64,000 nt of DNA from Flavobacterium sp. JAD_PAG50586_2 (GTDB lineage: Bacteria; Bacteroidota; Bacteroidia; Flavobacteriales; Flavobacteriaceae): contig CP096136.1 in assembly GCA_023213215.1 (NCBI GenBank), positions 124,001 through 188,000 on the forward strand, written 5' to 3'. Shown here one piece after another: positions 27,253-37,642 of this stretch. A model generated the notes under the pieces. The model saw only the letters and a list, made by a program, of their open reading frames with translations, had not been told where the DNA came from and ran no database searches. The position numbers were made by a program, and so were the translations under genes. The first letter of the stretch is position 1. Every line of letters begins with the position of its first letter.

Positions 27253-28519
27253 CTAATCTAATTTCGCTAATTTTTTAAATGTAGGTTGAATTTCAGCATC
27301 AAAATTTTCAATGACTTTATACCCCAATTTAAGATAGATTAAATTTTGAATTCTTGATTTGCCAATTCCTGATGCAGTAAAAAAATTATCATTAAAATCT
27401 AAGTCTTTAAATTGATCAATAAAAGTTTTGAAATACTCAACACTTATATTTTTATCTTCTATTAGCTTACGATTGAGAATTTCCTTAAGTAAAGTAAACA
27501 ATACTTGAATACCAATAGTCTTCTTAATATATGATTTTTCACCTCTCAATGGTTCGAAAATCAACTCTTCACAAGCTTTAAAAAATTAAACACAGTTTGG
27601 TATATAAACAAATCATTTCCTTCCAAGTAAAAATTTCTTAAAGGCGAAGAATCGTTTCTAGTAATTAGTTTTCTCTTTTTTCTTTACTGTCCATTCTTCG
27701 TAATTCGTCTGAATCTTTCTTTGGATTGGTAGTTATTAGTTTTAATATCCCATCTACAATAGTAGCTGTCGATATTATCCAATCAACATCTTTACTATCA
27801 ATAGTCAATAAAAATTCATCATTTTGTGGCGCTACTCTTATATGATTGAAAAAAGGTGAATCGTCCTCAATGTTAAATCGTTTTGAAAGGTATACTGCCA
27901 ATAGTTCAGGAGACCATGTTTCTGCAGGTGCCAATTGTGTTAGATATCCAAATTGTTCAAGGGCTAAACTCTTGTCAACGGGTTTTTGATTATAATTTAT
28001 TGTAGCAAATAAATAAGCCTGATACGGATTTGGAAGATCAAAATATACGGCAACCAATAATTCCAACTGTTCTTTCCTTTCATCGGTAGCATTTTTAAAG
28101 CCATTGACGCGATGTTGTCCGTCTACAATTGCAGCTAACTTTAATTTTGTAGGTACTTCAATAAAATAAAGTTTGTTCTCCGGGAAAATTACATCTTGCC
28201 CTTCTTCAATATCAGTTGCTGATAATTTCCATCTAATATTTTCATCCTCTTCAATTAAACCATTTTCATTATAATTAGCCGCTAATATTATCGAATTTGG
28301 AAATGCTGTGTCATTTCCATTTATATAATCAGTAATTGATTTAACTCTATTTTTTTCATCTAATTTGCGTTGACTCCCCATAAGTTCCTTGTCCTCATTA
28401 TATCTTAATTCATCACTAAATGTAAAGTCTAGAACGTCAATTGCAGGAATTGAAGTAATATAAAATTCTCCAAATGGCTGCTTAACCTTTAACGCTGGGT
28501 ATTTTTTTGGGAAACTCAT
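27253..28519 (-). CDS. dndB: DGQHR-domain protein, DndB family (frame broken twice)
   Basis: The hallmark IVDGQHRVNGF lies near residue 150, preceded by GSQRKLDEKNRVKSITDYI (regulatory ParB-like fold). DndB binds DNA and tunes phosphorothioation. The frame stops at 27665, but the family sequence continues as KRKLITRNDSSPLRNFYLEG and then KACEELIFEPLRGEKSY in shifted frames. Adding one base at the A6 run (27676-27681 on the plus strand) and one near 27577-27585 gives 422 aa, a normal length. Its ATG overlaps the stop of the upstream membrane-protein gene by 4 bp. It is separated from dndCDE by the effector operon. Confidence 0.85.
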
Positions 28520-29073
28520 GATGTAAATCCATTTGTGTTACCAGGTAAAACTCCTGACGGATTTCCTCCTGTTGTTGAATCAACTGTAGATTGTTGCGGC
28601 TTTTTTAAAACTGACAAACTTCGGGCATTAGTAATCCACCATGTATAAAGCGCAAGTAAACAAACTAATATTGAGATTGTAAGTCGAACACCTGATAGAA
28701 AATTTATTAAGAAAATCAACAAGCCAAATAAGATACTGCTTATTACCAAAATAACACCGGTCATTACAATTCCGTTAGATATCTCCGAAAATTTAGCTTC
28801 ATCCTCATTTTCTGTTGGGTTAATAAATATCAATTCTATTGCTGAGGTACACATTAGTACAATACCAAAGCTAACTAAATTATAGGATATGGAATCCATC
28901 TTTGTTATTTCTGATTTATTAGGAAGGTATTCTATATATGTCGTAATGAGGGAACCTAAAATCCCGATAATTACGATAACAAATATAAAATACAGCCAGT
29001 ATGCAATTGATTTAGCCGGTTTAGTTGTCCTTAAAGCTAAAAATTCCCAAAATAATTTTCCCTCGGAAGCCAT
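28516..29073 (-). CDS. Four-helix membrane protein coupled to dndB
   Basis: 185 aa with four clear membrane helices (YWLYFIFVIVIIGILGSLI, ISYNLVSFGIVLMCTSAIEL, GVILVISSILFGLLIFLI, LTISILVCLLALYTWWI) and a Ser/Gly/Pro-rich cytosolic tail. It is the first gene of the dndB unit and overlaps dndB by ATGA. I do not recognise the family. A membrane protein tied to DndB is not part of the standard Dnd set; it might anchor or sense for the system, or be an abortive-type effector. Confidence 0.65.
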   Translation of the reverse strand: MASEGKLFWEFLALRTTKPAKSIAYWLYFIFVIVIIGILGSLITTYIEYLPNKSEITKMDSISYNLVSFGIVLMCTSAIELIFINPTENEDEAKFSEISNGIVMTGVILVISSILFGLLIFLINFLSGVRLTISILVCLLALYTWWITNARSLSVLKKPQQSTVDSTTGGNPSGVLPGNTNGFTS

Positions 29074-29199
29074 AAATGTAAATTTAAAATAGTACTACAT
29101 TTTTTATACCATGCAATATACAATTTTAGCACTAAAATATTTACTTTTTTTTGATTCTTAATTCTTTCATTCTTATCATGTAATCTTATGTTATAACTC

Positions 29200-29236
29200 A
29201 AAGTAGACAATCGTCTATTGTACAATTGTCTACTTT
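29200..29236. promoter_or_regulatory. Operator-like nested palindromes upstream of the XRE/helicase operon
   Basis: AAAGTAGACAAT (29200-29211) is matched exactly by ATTGTCTACTTT (29225-29236). Inside is a second dyad, TAGAC-AATC-GTCTA. Two nested sites just before a small XRE gene is the layout of C-protein operators in restriction-modification systems. It also lies between the divergent dndB unit and this operon, so it could control both. Confidence 0.65.
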
Positions 29237-29252
29237 ATACGACTTTGGTAAC

Positions 29253-29465
29253 ATGGAAGATGTTAAAATAAAATTCGGACTTAAGGTTAAGCAGTTAAGA
29301 ATTTACAAAGGATATTCCCAAGAAAAATTAGCTGAACTTGCTGATTTAGACAGAACTTATATTCCGGGAATTGAAAACGGCAAAAGAAATGTTTCAATTG
29401 TTGTCCTACAAAAAATAGCCTCCGCTTTTAATTTATCAATATCCGAACTGCTTTCTGATATATAA
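29253..29465 (+). CDS. Small XRE regulator (C-protein-like)
   Basis: 70 aa from ATG 29253; a TTG at 29226 falls inside the operator and is rejected. A complete HTH: FGLKVKQLRIYKGYSQEKLAELADLDRTYIPGIENGKRNVSIVVLQKIASAF. The RTYIpgIENGKRN pattern is that of R-M controller proteins. It is first in the phosphorothioation effector operon and probably autoregulates through the dyads overlapping its promoter. The helicase gene follows in the same reading frame after a single stop codon. Confidence 0.85.
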   Translation: MEDVKIKFGLKVKQLRIYKGYSQEKLAELADLDRTYIPGIENGKRNVSIVVLQKIASAFNLSISELLSDI

Positions 29466-29537
29466 AAAACAATAGTAATCGAAACATTCAAATCCATAGA
29501 ATTTCCCAAAACACTAAAAGTCTCCTCTTCTAGTGAG

Positions 29538-31712
29538 ATGATTCCATTAGAGTTTTTTGGTCGAATGATACCCATTGCTAAAAAAATACAATTCAAATTA
29601 GGATATTTTAGTTCAAATTCAATATCAACTTTAGCATACGGATTTGCACAATTCATTTTCAAAGGAGGTTCTATAGATTTTGTGATTAATCATTTTGTTA
29701 GCGACGATGACTATAAACTAATTAACAATCAAATTGATATTGAGCCAAGTTTCTATGATTCGATTGAAGATAATGTAATTACAGATCTCGTTAAATTGAA
29801 TGATGTACTAACAAAACGCCAAGTCAAACATTTTTACAATTGCTTACGTTATCTAATTGATAACAAAAGAATCAACATTATACCGGTAACTACAATTAAC
29901 GGTGAAATATCACACTATAAAGAAGCTTTATTTTGGGATGACAATAACGATGTAATCAATATTGTCGGGAGTTGTAATTTTACATACAAAGGCATTGTGT
30001 GTAATGGTGAGAGCTTCATTATTAACCGCTCCTGGGGCGAAAGTGCTGAAAGAGCTAATATCAGCAATGAACTTAAAGAATATGAGGAGATTTTTAGCAA
30101 AAGATCGAAAGAGTTTATCTACTTAAAACCGGAAAAGTTAATCAACATTATAAATAAAAATTCTGTACCGCTAGATATTCAACAACTTCTTGATGAAGAA
30201 GTAGCACTAATGGATTGGAAGGAAGATGGCAATGAAAATGAAGAAATAATAAAGATAAATCAGGTCAGCGATAATTTAAAACACAATTTTGAACTTACAG
30301 TAAGTCAACTAAATGACGAGCCTCGTTTTCCGCATGCAGCTGGTCCAAGAGAGTATCAAATTGAGGCAAATAAAAATTGGATTAATAACAATTATTCCGG
30401 TGTATTTGCAATGGCAACTGGTACAGGAAAGACAATTACCGCTTTAAATTGTTTACTAAACGAATATAAAAAAGACAATTCGTATCAGGCAATAATCTTA
30501 GTGCCATCTATTGCACTTCTCAATCAATGGCAAAAAGAAGTGGAATCGTTTAATTTTAAAGACATTCTAAAAGTCGGCGGTGGAAACGATTGGGAAAGAG
30601 ATTTAGCAAGTTATGTTAGCAGTTATAATTGGGGATATAAAAAAGACCTAATTATCATATCAACTTATGGTAGTTTTATAACCGATAAGTTCCAAAAGTA
30701 TTTCAAAAGAATTGATAAAGATTTTCTTTTAATTGCTGACGAAGCTCACAATATCGCGGCTAATAATATTAGAAAAAAATTGGATGAAGTCAAATGCGTA
30801 AAACGTATTGGTTTATCCGCTACACCAAAGAGAGTTTATGATATCGAAGGAACCGAAGCTTTAAATGAGTTCTTCAAAGATGCTCCTCCATATACCTACT
30901 CATTCGATATCGACAAAGCTTTAAAAGAAGGTTTTTTAACGGAGTATAAATACTTTCCAATTTTAGTAGAGCTTAATACCGATGAGATGGCAGAGTATAT
31001 TGAAATTTCAATAAAACTTTTAAAATTCTTTGACTTTGAAAAAGCAGAATTTAAGAAAGACCCAATGGTTGAGATTTTATTACTAAAACGAAAAAACATT
31101 ATCCATAAAGCAATCAATAAAATTGCAAGTTTTAAAAGCATTTTATTACAACTTAAAAAAATAGATAAACTTAAATACGCTTTCGCCTACATCCCTGAAG
31201 GATATGCAAATCAAAGCGATAATGGAGATGAAAGGCTTATTGACCTTTATATAAAAGCAGGCGCTGAAACAATTCCGTCACTAAAAATGAATTCGTATAC
31301 TTCTGAAGATGATAAACTCGACGAAATTTTACGGGGATTTTCAGAAGGCAAAATTGATGTGCTATTTGCAATGAAAATGTTAGACGAAGGAGTTGACATA
31401 CCGCGAGCAGAAATTGGTATATTTTGTTCCAGTACTGGGAATCCAAGGCAATTTATACAAAGACGTGGGCGGTTGCTCAGAAAGCATAAAGACAAAGCTT
31501 TTGCTACAATTTATGATATGGTTGTTGTGCCCAATACAGCTAACAGCTCATCTGATTTTTTTAACATGGAGAAAAATTTAGTGAAGAACGAAATCCAAAG
31601 AGTGGCACATTTTGCAAGTCTATCTATGAATTTTTATGATTCCAAAAGAAATTTAGAAGACGTGCTGGCAAAATATGAATTAAACCTTGACCAAATAATT
31701 AGTGAATTATGA
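29538..31712 (+). CDS. SF2 DEAD/DEAH helicase with N-terminal PLD-like domain (phosphorothioation effector)
   Basis: 724 aa. The N-terminal ~230 residues resemble the PLD-like lead domain of restriction helicases (FKLGYFSSNSISTLAYGFAQF, VGSCNFTYKG). Walker A is MATGTGKTIT, the DEAH-type box is LIADEAHN, motif III LSATP, and motif VI is in RQFIQRRGRLLR. Coding extends upstream of ATG 29538 without an ATG (ETFKSIEFPKTLKVSSSSEM), back to the XRE stop at 29463 in the same frame, so the real start may be non-canonical. It overlaps the next gene by ATGA. Placed between dndB and dndEDC, it is the likely DNA-translocating component of the partner restriction system. Confidence 0.82.
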   Translation: MIPLEFFGRMIPIAKKIQFKLGYFSSNSISTLAYGFAQFIFKGGSIDFVINHFVSDDDYKLINNQIDIEPSFYDSIEDNVITDLVKLNDVLTKRQVKHFYNCLRYLIDNKRINIIPVTTINGEISHYKEALFWDDNNDVINIVGSCNFTYKGIVCNGESFIINRSWGESAERANISNELKEYEEIFSKRSKEFIYLKPEKLINIINKNSVPLDIQQLLDEEVALMDWKEDGNENEEIIKINQVSDNLKHNFELTVSQLNDEPRFPHAAGPREYQIEANKNWINNNYSGVFAMATGTGKTITALNCLLNEYKKDNSYQAIILVPSIALLNQWQKEVESFNFKDILKVGGGNDWERDLASYVSSYNWGYKKDLIIISTYGSFITDKFQKYFKRIDKDFLLIADEAHNIAANNIRKKLDEVKCVKRIGLSATPKRVYDIEGTEALNEFFKDAPPYTYSFDIDKALKEGFLTEYKYFPILVELNTDEMAEYIEISIKLLKFFDFEKAEFKKDPMVEILLLKRKNIIHKAINKIASFKSILLQLKKIDKLKYAFAYIPEGYANQSDNGDERLIDLYIKAGAETIPSLKMNSYTSEDDKLDEILRGFSEGKIDVLFAMKMLDEGVDIPRAEIGIFCSSTGNPRQFIQRRGRLLRKHKDKAFATIYDMVVVPNTANSSSDFFNMEKNLVKNEIQRVAHFASLSMNFYDSKRNLEDVLAKYELNLDQIISEL

Positions 31713-31924
31713 GTAAAAGAGATGAGATTTTAAGAGAGATACTTTCAGACCCCGATCTGATGAAGAAATACAACATCTCAAAAGCCGAGCTCGATGACCT
31801 AAAACCTTTTCGACCTGAGAGTAAAAAGATTGTTGATGTTTTAGCTACCATTATTAATGAAAATGACAATGATAGAACCGGTAGACAAATATATGCAACA
31901 CTAAAAAACATCCATAAAATTTAA
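31709..31924 (+). CDS. DNA-modification-system-associated small protein
   Basis: 71 aa, charged and helical: SKRDEILREILSDPDLMKKY, AELDDLKPF, KIVDVLATIINENDND. It resembles the small proteins annotated next to DNA-modification ATPases in Bacteroidota. It overlaps the helicase stop by 4 bp and is followed 4 bp later by the SMC-like gene, so it is probably a stoichiometric subunit or adaptor. No catalytic motif. Confidence 0.7.
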   Translation: MSKRDEILREILSDPDLMKKYNISKAELDDLKPFRPESKKIVDVLATIINENDNDRTGRQIYATLKNIHKI

Positions 31925-31928
31925 AACT

Positions 31929-34123
31929 ATGGCATCAATAATCAACAGTATTTCTTTTAAGAATTTCTTTAATTATTATGGTGATTTTGAAGAAAACTAC
32001 TATGAGTTAAAAAATGGTGTAAACATTATCGTAGCTGATAACGGCGCTGGAAAATCAAAATTTTTCAATGCGTTTCTCTGGCTATTTGACGATATGGTTT
32101 TAGACTCTGACGATAAGCGGCGTAAGAGCATTAAAGAAATGTATGTGAAAATTATCTCAGACAAAGCGAAAAGTGAAACACCTGTCAGACAAAAAGTTGA
32201 TTGTGCCATTCAAATTGAGTACACGTTCGGCGAAAGATTTAAATATCAAATTATAAAATCATTTACACTAACTAAACTAAATGATAATATTTCAGATCCT
32301 CAAAGTTGGCAACTAATAATAAATGATACTGAAGTTAATAAAACAGAACTTATCTTAACAAAGTTCAAACCCGTCTACGAAGAAGACGAAAAAAGAAAAA
32401 TCATAGATCGTTTAATAATGCCTGCTTTTAGAAAATATTCATTTTTTCAAGGTGAGGAAGTTGATGATATAATTGATTTTAGCGAAAAAGCAAGTATTGA
32501 AGATGCTGTTCAAAATTTGACGGACATAAGCAAGTACAAAAAGTTAGTAGAGTTAACAAACGAGTTTAAGGCAAAAGCAGAAAAGGATTTAAACAATCAA
32601 AATAACGCAAATGACGAACAGTCAAAAAGGTTGCAAGCAGCAATTGACGAAAAGGAAAAAATTCAGACACAATTAGATTTTGAAAATCAAAAATTACTAG
32701 AATGGGAAACCAGTTATTCTGATGCTGAAAAAGAAAAGAATTATCTAGATAAGCATCATGCTAATGCAGAACGACGAAAAGAGTTAGATGATAAAATAAG
32801 ACCTTTAAACAAAAAATTAAGGGATAAAGTCGATGAGTTTGAAGAGTTTCTGGATCGCATCAACAATCGTTTTTTCGATGGTAGTTTTTCATGGATTGCG
32901 ATGGGTTTTGAAGAAGATATTACAAAATTCCGTCGACTAAATGATGCCTTTATCAACGAGCACTTTCAAAAAAAGCACTTCAAAACATAGAAGAGAATCC
33001 TAACAATTATTTTCATTTTTTACCGGTTAACTCTCCAGATGCAGTCTCTATTCAAAATATGATTGAAAATGAGCATTGCTATGTTTGTGACCGTCCGGCA
33101 AAAAAAGGAAAACCTGAGTATGATTATTTAGTGAAATTACTGAATAGACCTGGAGATACTAACAAAGAAAAACCATTTGTTGCAAATGATTTAAAAGATT
33201 TCTTTGGAAACCTTCAAATTAATGGGCAACCATTTTACAGCAGAATTAGTGGAATTCAAAGAAGTGTGAAAGCTACACAAGAAAAAGAAGAAGAATTAAA
33301 AAAACAAATTCAAAGAACCAAAGAGCAACTTAAGTCGCTAACCGATCAAAGAAAAGATATTTTAATAGGCGGTAACGATTCAGAAAGTAATCCTGCCGAT
33401 ATTTTGTCAAGCTATCAGGGAGCTATTAGAAGAATGGAAAGTGCGAGGTCAAAAATCGACGATATTATAAAGCCAAAAATAACTAAACTAAAATCTGAGA
33501 TTGGTAATATCGAAGTTGAAATTCAAAGCTTAAATAACCTTCAAGACATACCACAAGGATTTAAAGACAATTATTCTATAGCTATTGATTTAGCTAATGC
33601 AACCTTTAACGCAAAAGAGAGAGTGTATGACAATATGGTTAAACTTTTAGAACAACATTCAAATGAACATTTCCAGAGTTTAATTAAAAACAATGACTTA
33701 GCGGGAGGTATTTTAAAATTTGAAAAAACGCCATCAGGATCTATTAATTTTAATTATTTAGACAGTAAAAACAACACTGTTTATGGAAGCTCTGAAGGAT
33801 TTCAAAGAATGAAAAAATTCTCAGTAGTAATGGCCATCATATCAGCAAATAATACAGAGTATAACTATCCATTACTTGCAGATGCTCCTATTTCGGCATT
33901 TGGAGAAGGATTTACAGAAGGCTTTTTCGAAGCAACTGGAAAAGTATTTCCGCAAAGTATAGTTTTGGTAAAGGAAATCTATAAAGCCAATGATGATATG
34001 AAGATAAATGATTTGGGCAAAAGACTTTTAAAAGACAGTAGTGTTACAACTATGTATGTAAACCATGTACCTGCTGGAGCAGAACAAGTAGACCTTTTTA
34101 CAACTAAAACAAGATTGAAATAA
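31929..34123 (+). CDS. SMC/Rad50-like ATPase with zinc hook (frame broken once at ~32970)
   Basis: The N-terminal Walker A is DNGAGKSKFFNAF near residue 40. Coiled coil runs from ~200 to 310, then an HCYVCDR zinc-hook-like CxxC near residue 383, and more coiled coil to ~560. The C-terminal half carries SEGFQRMKKFSVVMAII (signature region) and YPLLADAPISAFG (Walker B with the D-loop). The frame breaks after FINEHFQKK, and one more A in the run 32968-32974 restores a single 731-aa protein. Third gene of the effector operon; DndD is a separate, distinct ATPase on the other strand. Probably senses or threads DNA with the helicase. Confidence 0.82.
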
Positions 34124-35163
34124 TGAATTCGGAAACTTTCAAAAGTCAAATTTTAATAAAAAGACCTCGTTACGCAAACAGTAGAATACCTGTGATTCAA
34201 GCTTTCGCTAATAAAGGTAAATCTAAATCCGAATACAGTCAATTCGGACCTATTTACGAGCTTTACATCTATGCATTTGTTTTGGGCATCAAAAAGAAAT
34301 TAAAACTTCCATTACCAAATAGAAATTTAACTACTGAATTTATTGAAATTGGTAAATGGAAACGAGATTCAAACCTTGTTGATTTCTTACTAATGATTGT
34401 TTTTACACATTGTGAAGAAATTGGGTTCACTTGGAATGAGCTAGAGGATATGGAAGAACCAAAATTAAATGCTACAATAAATGATATTGTGACATTCATT
34501 GAAAGCTATGCGAATGGTGGCTTAGAGTACCTTCAAAAAGAATACGAGCAAAATAATTTACTTAACAGCCCTTACATGTTTGTCGACATTCTTGCAGAAA
34601 GTTGCGGAAAAATGGTAGAAGATGAAATTTCAACATCATTAGAGGCGGACGATGTTGATGAGGATATTATTAAGTCAACGATTAAATTAATCGAGCAAGG
34701 AGAAAATTCAAATACTGAGTTCAAATCAACACTAAGGGTAAATTTGCATACAAACCAACCCGACGATAAAATGGAATTGTCGTGTATAAAAACATTAGCA
34801 GGTTTTATGAATTCGAAAAGTGGGACGTTACTAATTGGAATATCTGATACTAAAGAGGTTCTCGGACTAGATGTTGATTTTAAATCATTCGGTAATAAAC
34901 CCGATCTTTTGGATGAGTTTCAAAAACACCTCGATAATTTAATCGAGAAATCTATGGGAAATTCGGCATTTGCGGCAATAAAGCTATACTTTCCGGAAAT
35001 TGAAGGAAAGATGATCTGCCGATTAGATGTGATTTTTAGAAAAAATGGTCCTATTTTCGTTAAGAATAAGGGAGCTGAAGAGTTCTATATCCGCCGGTCA
35101 GCATCAACAAAGGCATTAAATCCGAGTGAAATGATGGCATACATGGAAAACAATTGGGATTAA
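34123..35163 (+). CDS. AlbA_2 (Schlafen-type) domain protein with novel N-terminus
   Basis: 346 aa. Residues ~190-340 form an AlbA_2/Schlafen-like domain (GENSNTEFKSTLR, CIKTLAGFMNSKSGTLLIGI, GAEEFYIRRSASTKAL), a fold seen in ATP-dependent regulators and in some nucleases. The N-terminal ~170 residues (KRPRYANSRIPVIQAFANKG) have no motif I recognise. It starts on the stop of the SMC-like gene (TAATG overlap) and is last in the operon, convergent with dndE. It might be the nuclease of the effector complex, but catalytic residues cannot be assigned by eye. Confidence 0.7.
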   Translation: MNSETFKSQILIKRPRYANSRIPVIQAFANKGKSKSEYSQFGPIYELYIYAFVLGIKKKLKLPLPNRNLTTEFIEIGKWKRDSNLVDFLLMIVFTHCEEIGFTWNELEDMEEPKLNATINDIVTFIESYANGGLEYLQKEYEQNNLLNSPYMFVDILAESCGKMVEDEISTSLEADDVDEDIIKSTIKLIEQGENSNTEFKSTLRVNLHTNQPDDKMELSCIKTLAGFMNSKSGTLLIGISDTKEVLGLDVDFKSFGNKPDLLDEFQKHLDNLIEKSMGNSAFAAIKLYFPEIEGKMICRLDVIFRKNGPIFVKNKGAEEFYIRRSASTKALNPSEMMAYMENNWD

Positions 35164-35172
35164 GGCACTTAA

Positions 35173-35565
35173 TTACAAAACACTCAATCCATTTTCAATT
35201 TTTTCAATTAAAAAATCAAAGCCGTCTATATTACTTAAACTGTTTACTTCTTTATTTAATAATTGCAATCCGTCGTCAACGTGCATTTTAATATATCTGC
35301 CAATATCTTTATCTGTTTTGTATAAACCATAATGAGTACATATCAATCCTAAATAAAAATCATAGTAATCACCAAATAATACTGCCTTTGAATATTCTTT
35401 ACCGCTTGAATCTTTAATTTCATTTAAATTAAAAGTGGTCCCTTTTGACAAAGAATAACTAAATGCCATTCGCGCAATTATATTTTCGGCACCTAAACCT
35501 AATTTCCGGGTCAATAAAGAAACAACCTCTTTATTTTCTTTACTGGTCTTAATTTGAGTAAACAT
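35173..35565 (-). CDS. dndE: DNA sulfur modification protein DndE
   Basis: 130 aa, near the usual 115-130. It begins FTQIKTSKENKEVVSLLTRKLGLGAENIIARMAFSYSL, the DndE pattern, followed by KEYSKAVLFGDYYDFYLGLI. DndE binds nicked DNA and is needed for installing phosphorothioates. Last gene of the dndC-dndD-dndE operon, overlapping dndD by 17 bp. Confidence 0.9.
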   Translation of the reverse strand: MFTQIKTSKENKEVVSLLTRKLGLGAENIIARMAFSYSLSKGTTFNLNEIKDSSGKEYSKAVLFGDYYDFYLGLICTHYGLYKTDKDIGRYIKMHVDDGLQLLNKEVNSLSNIDGFDFLIEKIENGLSVL

Positions 35566-37642
35566 GAACTTCCGTTTTTAAATGATCAAATAAAGTATCA
35601 ACTGTTAAAGGCATAAATGTAGAGTTTCCGTTGTTTTCGATGGTAAAGACCTTGTTAACATTAGGTTTTAAATACTCATACTCTGCTTCAGACAATTCTT
35701 TTTCTAGCAACGGAAATAATACCACTTGCTCTGATATATCAGGATAGAACTCTTTAATAATATTTTTAGAATGATACTTATCAAACTTTTGCAATGGGCT
35801 ATCAATAAACACAGGAAATTTAATACCCGACTCATCGACTAATGCTTTTAATAGTGCTGTAGCATATAATTGCTGCTCACCTTTAGACAACGAATCTTTA
35901 TCAATAACCTGATTATCCATATCTAGTAAATCAATATCCATAACATCATCCAATACGTTGACTCTAACATTTGCTATAAAGTCCTTTTTATGCATAATTT
36001 TCTTAAGCCCTAATAGTAAAGACTTTTGCAAAGAATACTTTTTATCTTCCTTAATATCGTGAATAATTTTATTGATTTTTGATAAAAGCTTTTCTATAAC
36101 TTCATATTTCTTGCTGTCTGTATCATCGAGTTTTATTTCTTTTTCTGATTCAGAAAGTAATTTATGATTCGTAGCCAAATTGGTTTTTAATACACCGCCA
36201 GCTTCAATGAGTCCATCTCTTTTAGCAATAAGGTCAACTATTTTATTATCAACCTCATCTTTTTCTTCGCGTATCTTTTGCGCCAAATGATTATCATTCC
36301 GGGCTTCAGCTTGCTTAATTTTATACATCACTCTTGATAACAAAAGCCTGTTATTTTTTTCTTGCTTAATAATCTCGTTAAACTGACTGGAAAAAGTAGT
36401 TTTAATGTTATTAAATAACGCTTCAAAATTGCGATATTGTTCTGCGTCAAAATCTAACAGTACTTTTACTGTTCCATCAATACTGCATGTCTGTTTTTCA
36501 GAAATAGTTTTTTTCAATGCATCTACTATTTTTGATTTAGTAGAAACATCAAAAGATAAATCTCCAAGATTTTTAAGCAATAAATTGGAAAAAGAAGCAA
36601 ATTCTTCAGTCTTAATAAACTTATTAATATTTTCAGAATGATGAACATCCTCTTTATCCAACTGCTGTCTTAATGCTAATAATTTAGTCCCAGCCATAAC
36701 CAAGGGAGCAATATCAAGCAAACGTTTTAAGCTGCTTTTAATTTCAATTGATTCTGCTTTATAGCCATCACGTTCTTTCTTCAACTCCTGTAATTCGTCA
36801 AGAGTAATTCCATTACCTTCTCGTATAAGCTTTTCTTGAAAACCATCACTTATAACTTTTTGAGAAGCTAATTCTTTATCTAGGTTATAAAGTTTTTCTT
36901 GATTCATATCAAAAAGTTCTTGCAACTCTTTGTCTTTACTAATAAGTTTATCCAGTTTAGCTTTTTGATCCGCAGAAGCACCATCACGCTTAAATTTTGA
37001 AAGCAATGTTTCCAAATTTTTCTTTAAATCGTCATATTTCTTTATGCCTAAAACTTCTGAATAGGCACGACTAAGGTTTTTCAATTCTTGCTTTGATTTT
37101 GCCTCTGCCAACGAAACAATTTTTTCTGCGTCAAAGAAAAAGAATTTGGCAATCTCTCGTGGCAGAATAAAGTCATTTATAAAAACTTCATAGCCCACTT
37201 CCTTGCTCAATTCGCTTTCTATGCCATCAATTAAAATAGTCAAGCTTTCAGTTTCAGTGCGCAAATCATAAGATCTTTTAACGATAACAGATTTACAAGG
37301 TATTGACGGTATTGATAAATCTTTTAATTCTATTTCAACAGAAAGTACAGGAACACCAGCACCCGAATTTTCAAACGCAGCTCTAGTTTCACGATTCAAT
37401 AAGGTTTTCAAAAACTTATCATAACCGCCAACGCTTTTAATATCTCTTCGGTATTTATCTTCTACCTCACTCATCATTTTGCCATAGAATACCCAAATCA
37501 ATGACGTTAGGAATGTAGTTTTTCCAAAACCATTCTTACCGGCAATAATGCTGATGTTTTTGGTAGCCTCGGGAGCAAAATCTACGGCATTACTACCCTT
37601 ATAGATTCTAAAGTTCTGAAATGCAATTCTGTTTATTTTCAT
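35549..37642 (-). CDS. dndD: DNA sulfur modification ATPase DndD
   Basis: 697 aa SMC-like ATPase. Walker A is IAGKNGFGKTTFLTS near residue 33, a long coiled coil spans ~200-560, the ABC signature is DSLSKGEQQLYATALLKAL, and Walker B is FPVFIDSPLQKFD. The N-terminus KINRIAFQNFRIYKG is typical. It supplies ATPase/nicking-related energy for sulfur insertion with DndC and DndE. It overlaps dndC by 4 bp and dndE by 17 bp, so the three are co-translated. Confidence 0.93.
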   Translation of the reverse strand: MKINRIAFQNFRIYKGSNAVDFAPEATKNISIIAGKNGFGKTTFLTSLIWVFYGKMMSEVEDKYRRDIKSVGGYDKFLKTLLNRETRAAFENSGAGVPVLSVEIELKDLSIPSIPCKSVIVKRSYDLRTETESLTILIDGIESELSKEVGYEVFINDFILPREIAKFFFFDAEKIVSLAEAKSKQELKNLSRAYSEVLGIKKYDDLKKNLETLLSKFKRDGASADQKAKLDKLISKDKELQELFDMNQEKLYNLDKELASQKVISDGFQEKLIREGNGITLDELQELKKERDGYKAESIEIKSSLKRLLDIAPLVMAGTKLLALRQQLDKEDVHHSENINKFIKTEEFASFSNLLLKNLGDLSFDVSTKSKIVDALKKTISEKQTCSIDGTVKVLLDFDAEQYRNFEALFNNIKTTFSSQFNEIIKQEKNNRLLLSRVMYKIKQAEARNDNHLAQKIREEKDEVDNKIVDLIAKRDGLIEAGGVLKTNLATNHKLLSESEKEIKLDDTDSKKYEVIEKLLSKINKIIHDIKEDKKYSLQKSLLLGLKKIMHKKDFIANVRVNVLDDVMDIDLLDMDNQVIDKDSLSKGEQQLYATALLKALVDESGIKFPVFIDSPLQKFDKYHSKNIIKEFYPDISEQVVLFPLLEKELSEAEYEYLKPNVNKVFTIENNGNSTFMPLTVDTLFDHLKTEVHVYSN

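Noticed and set aside
29226..29252. TTG 29226 as start of the XRE gene
   Set aside because: It lies in the operator palindrome; ATG 29253 gives a standard HTH N-terminus.
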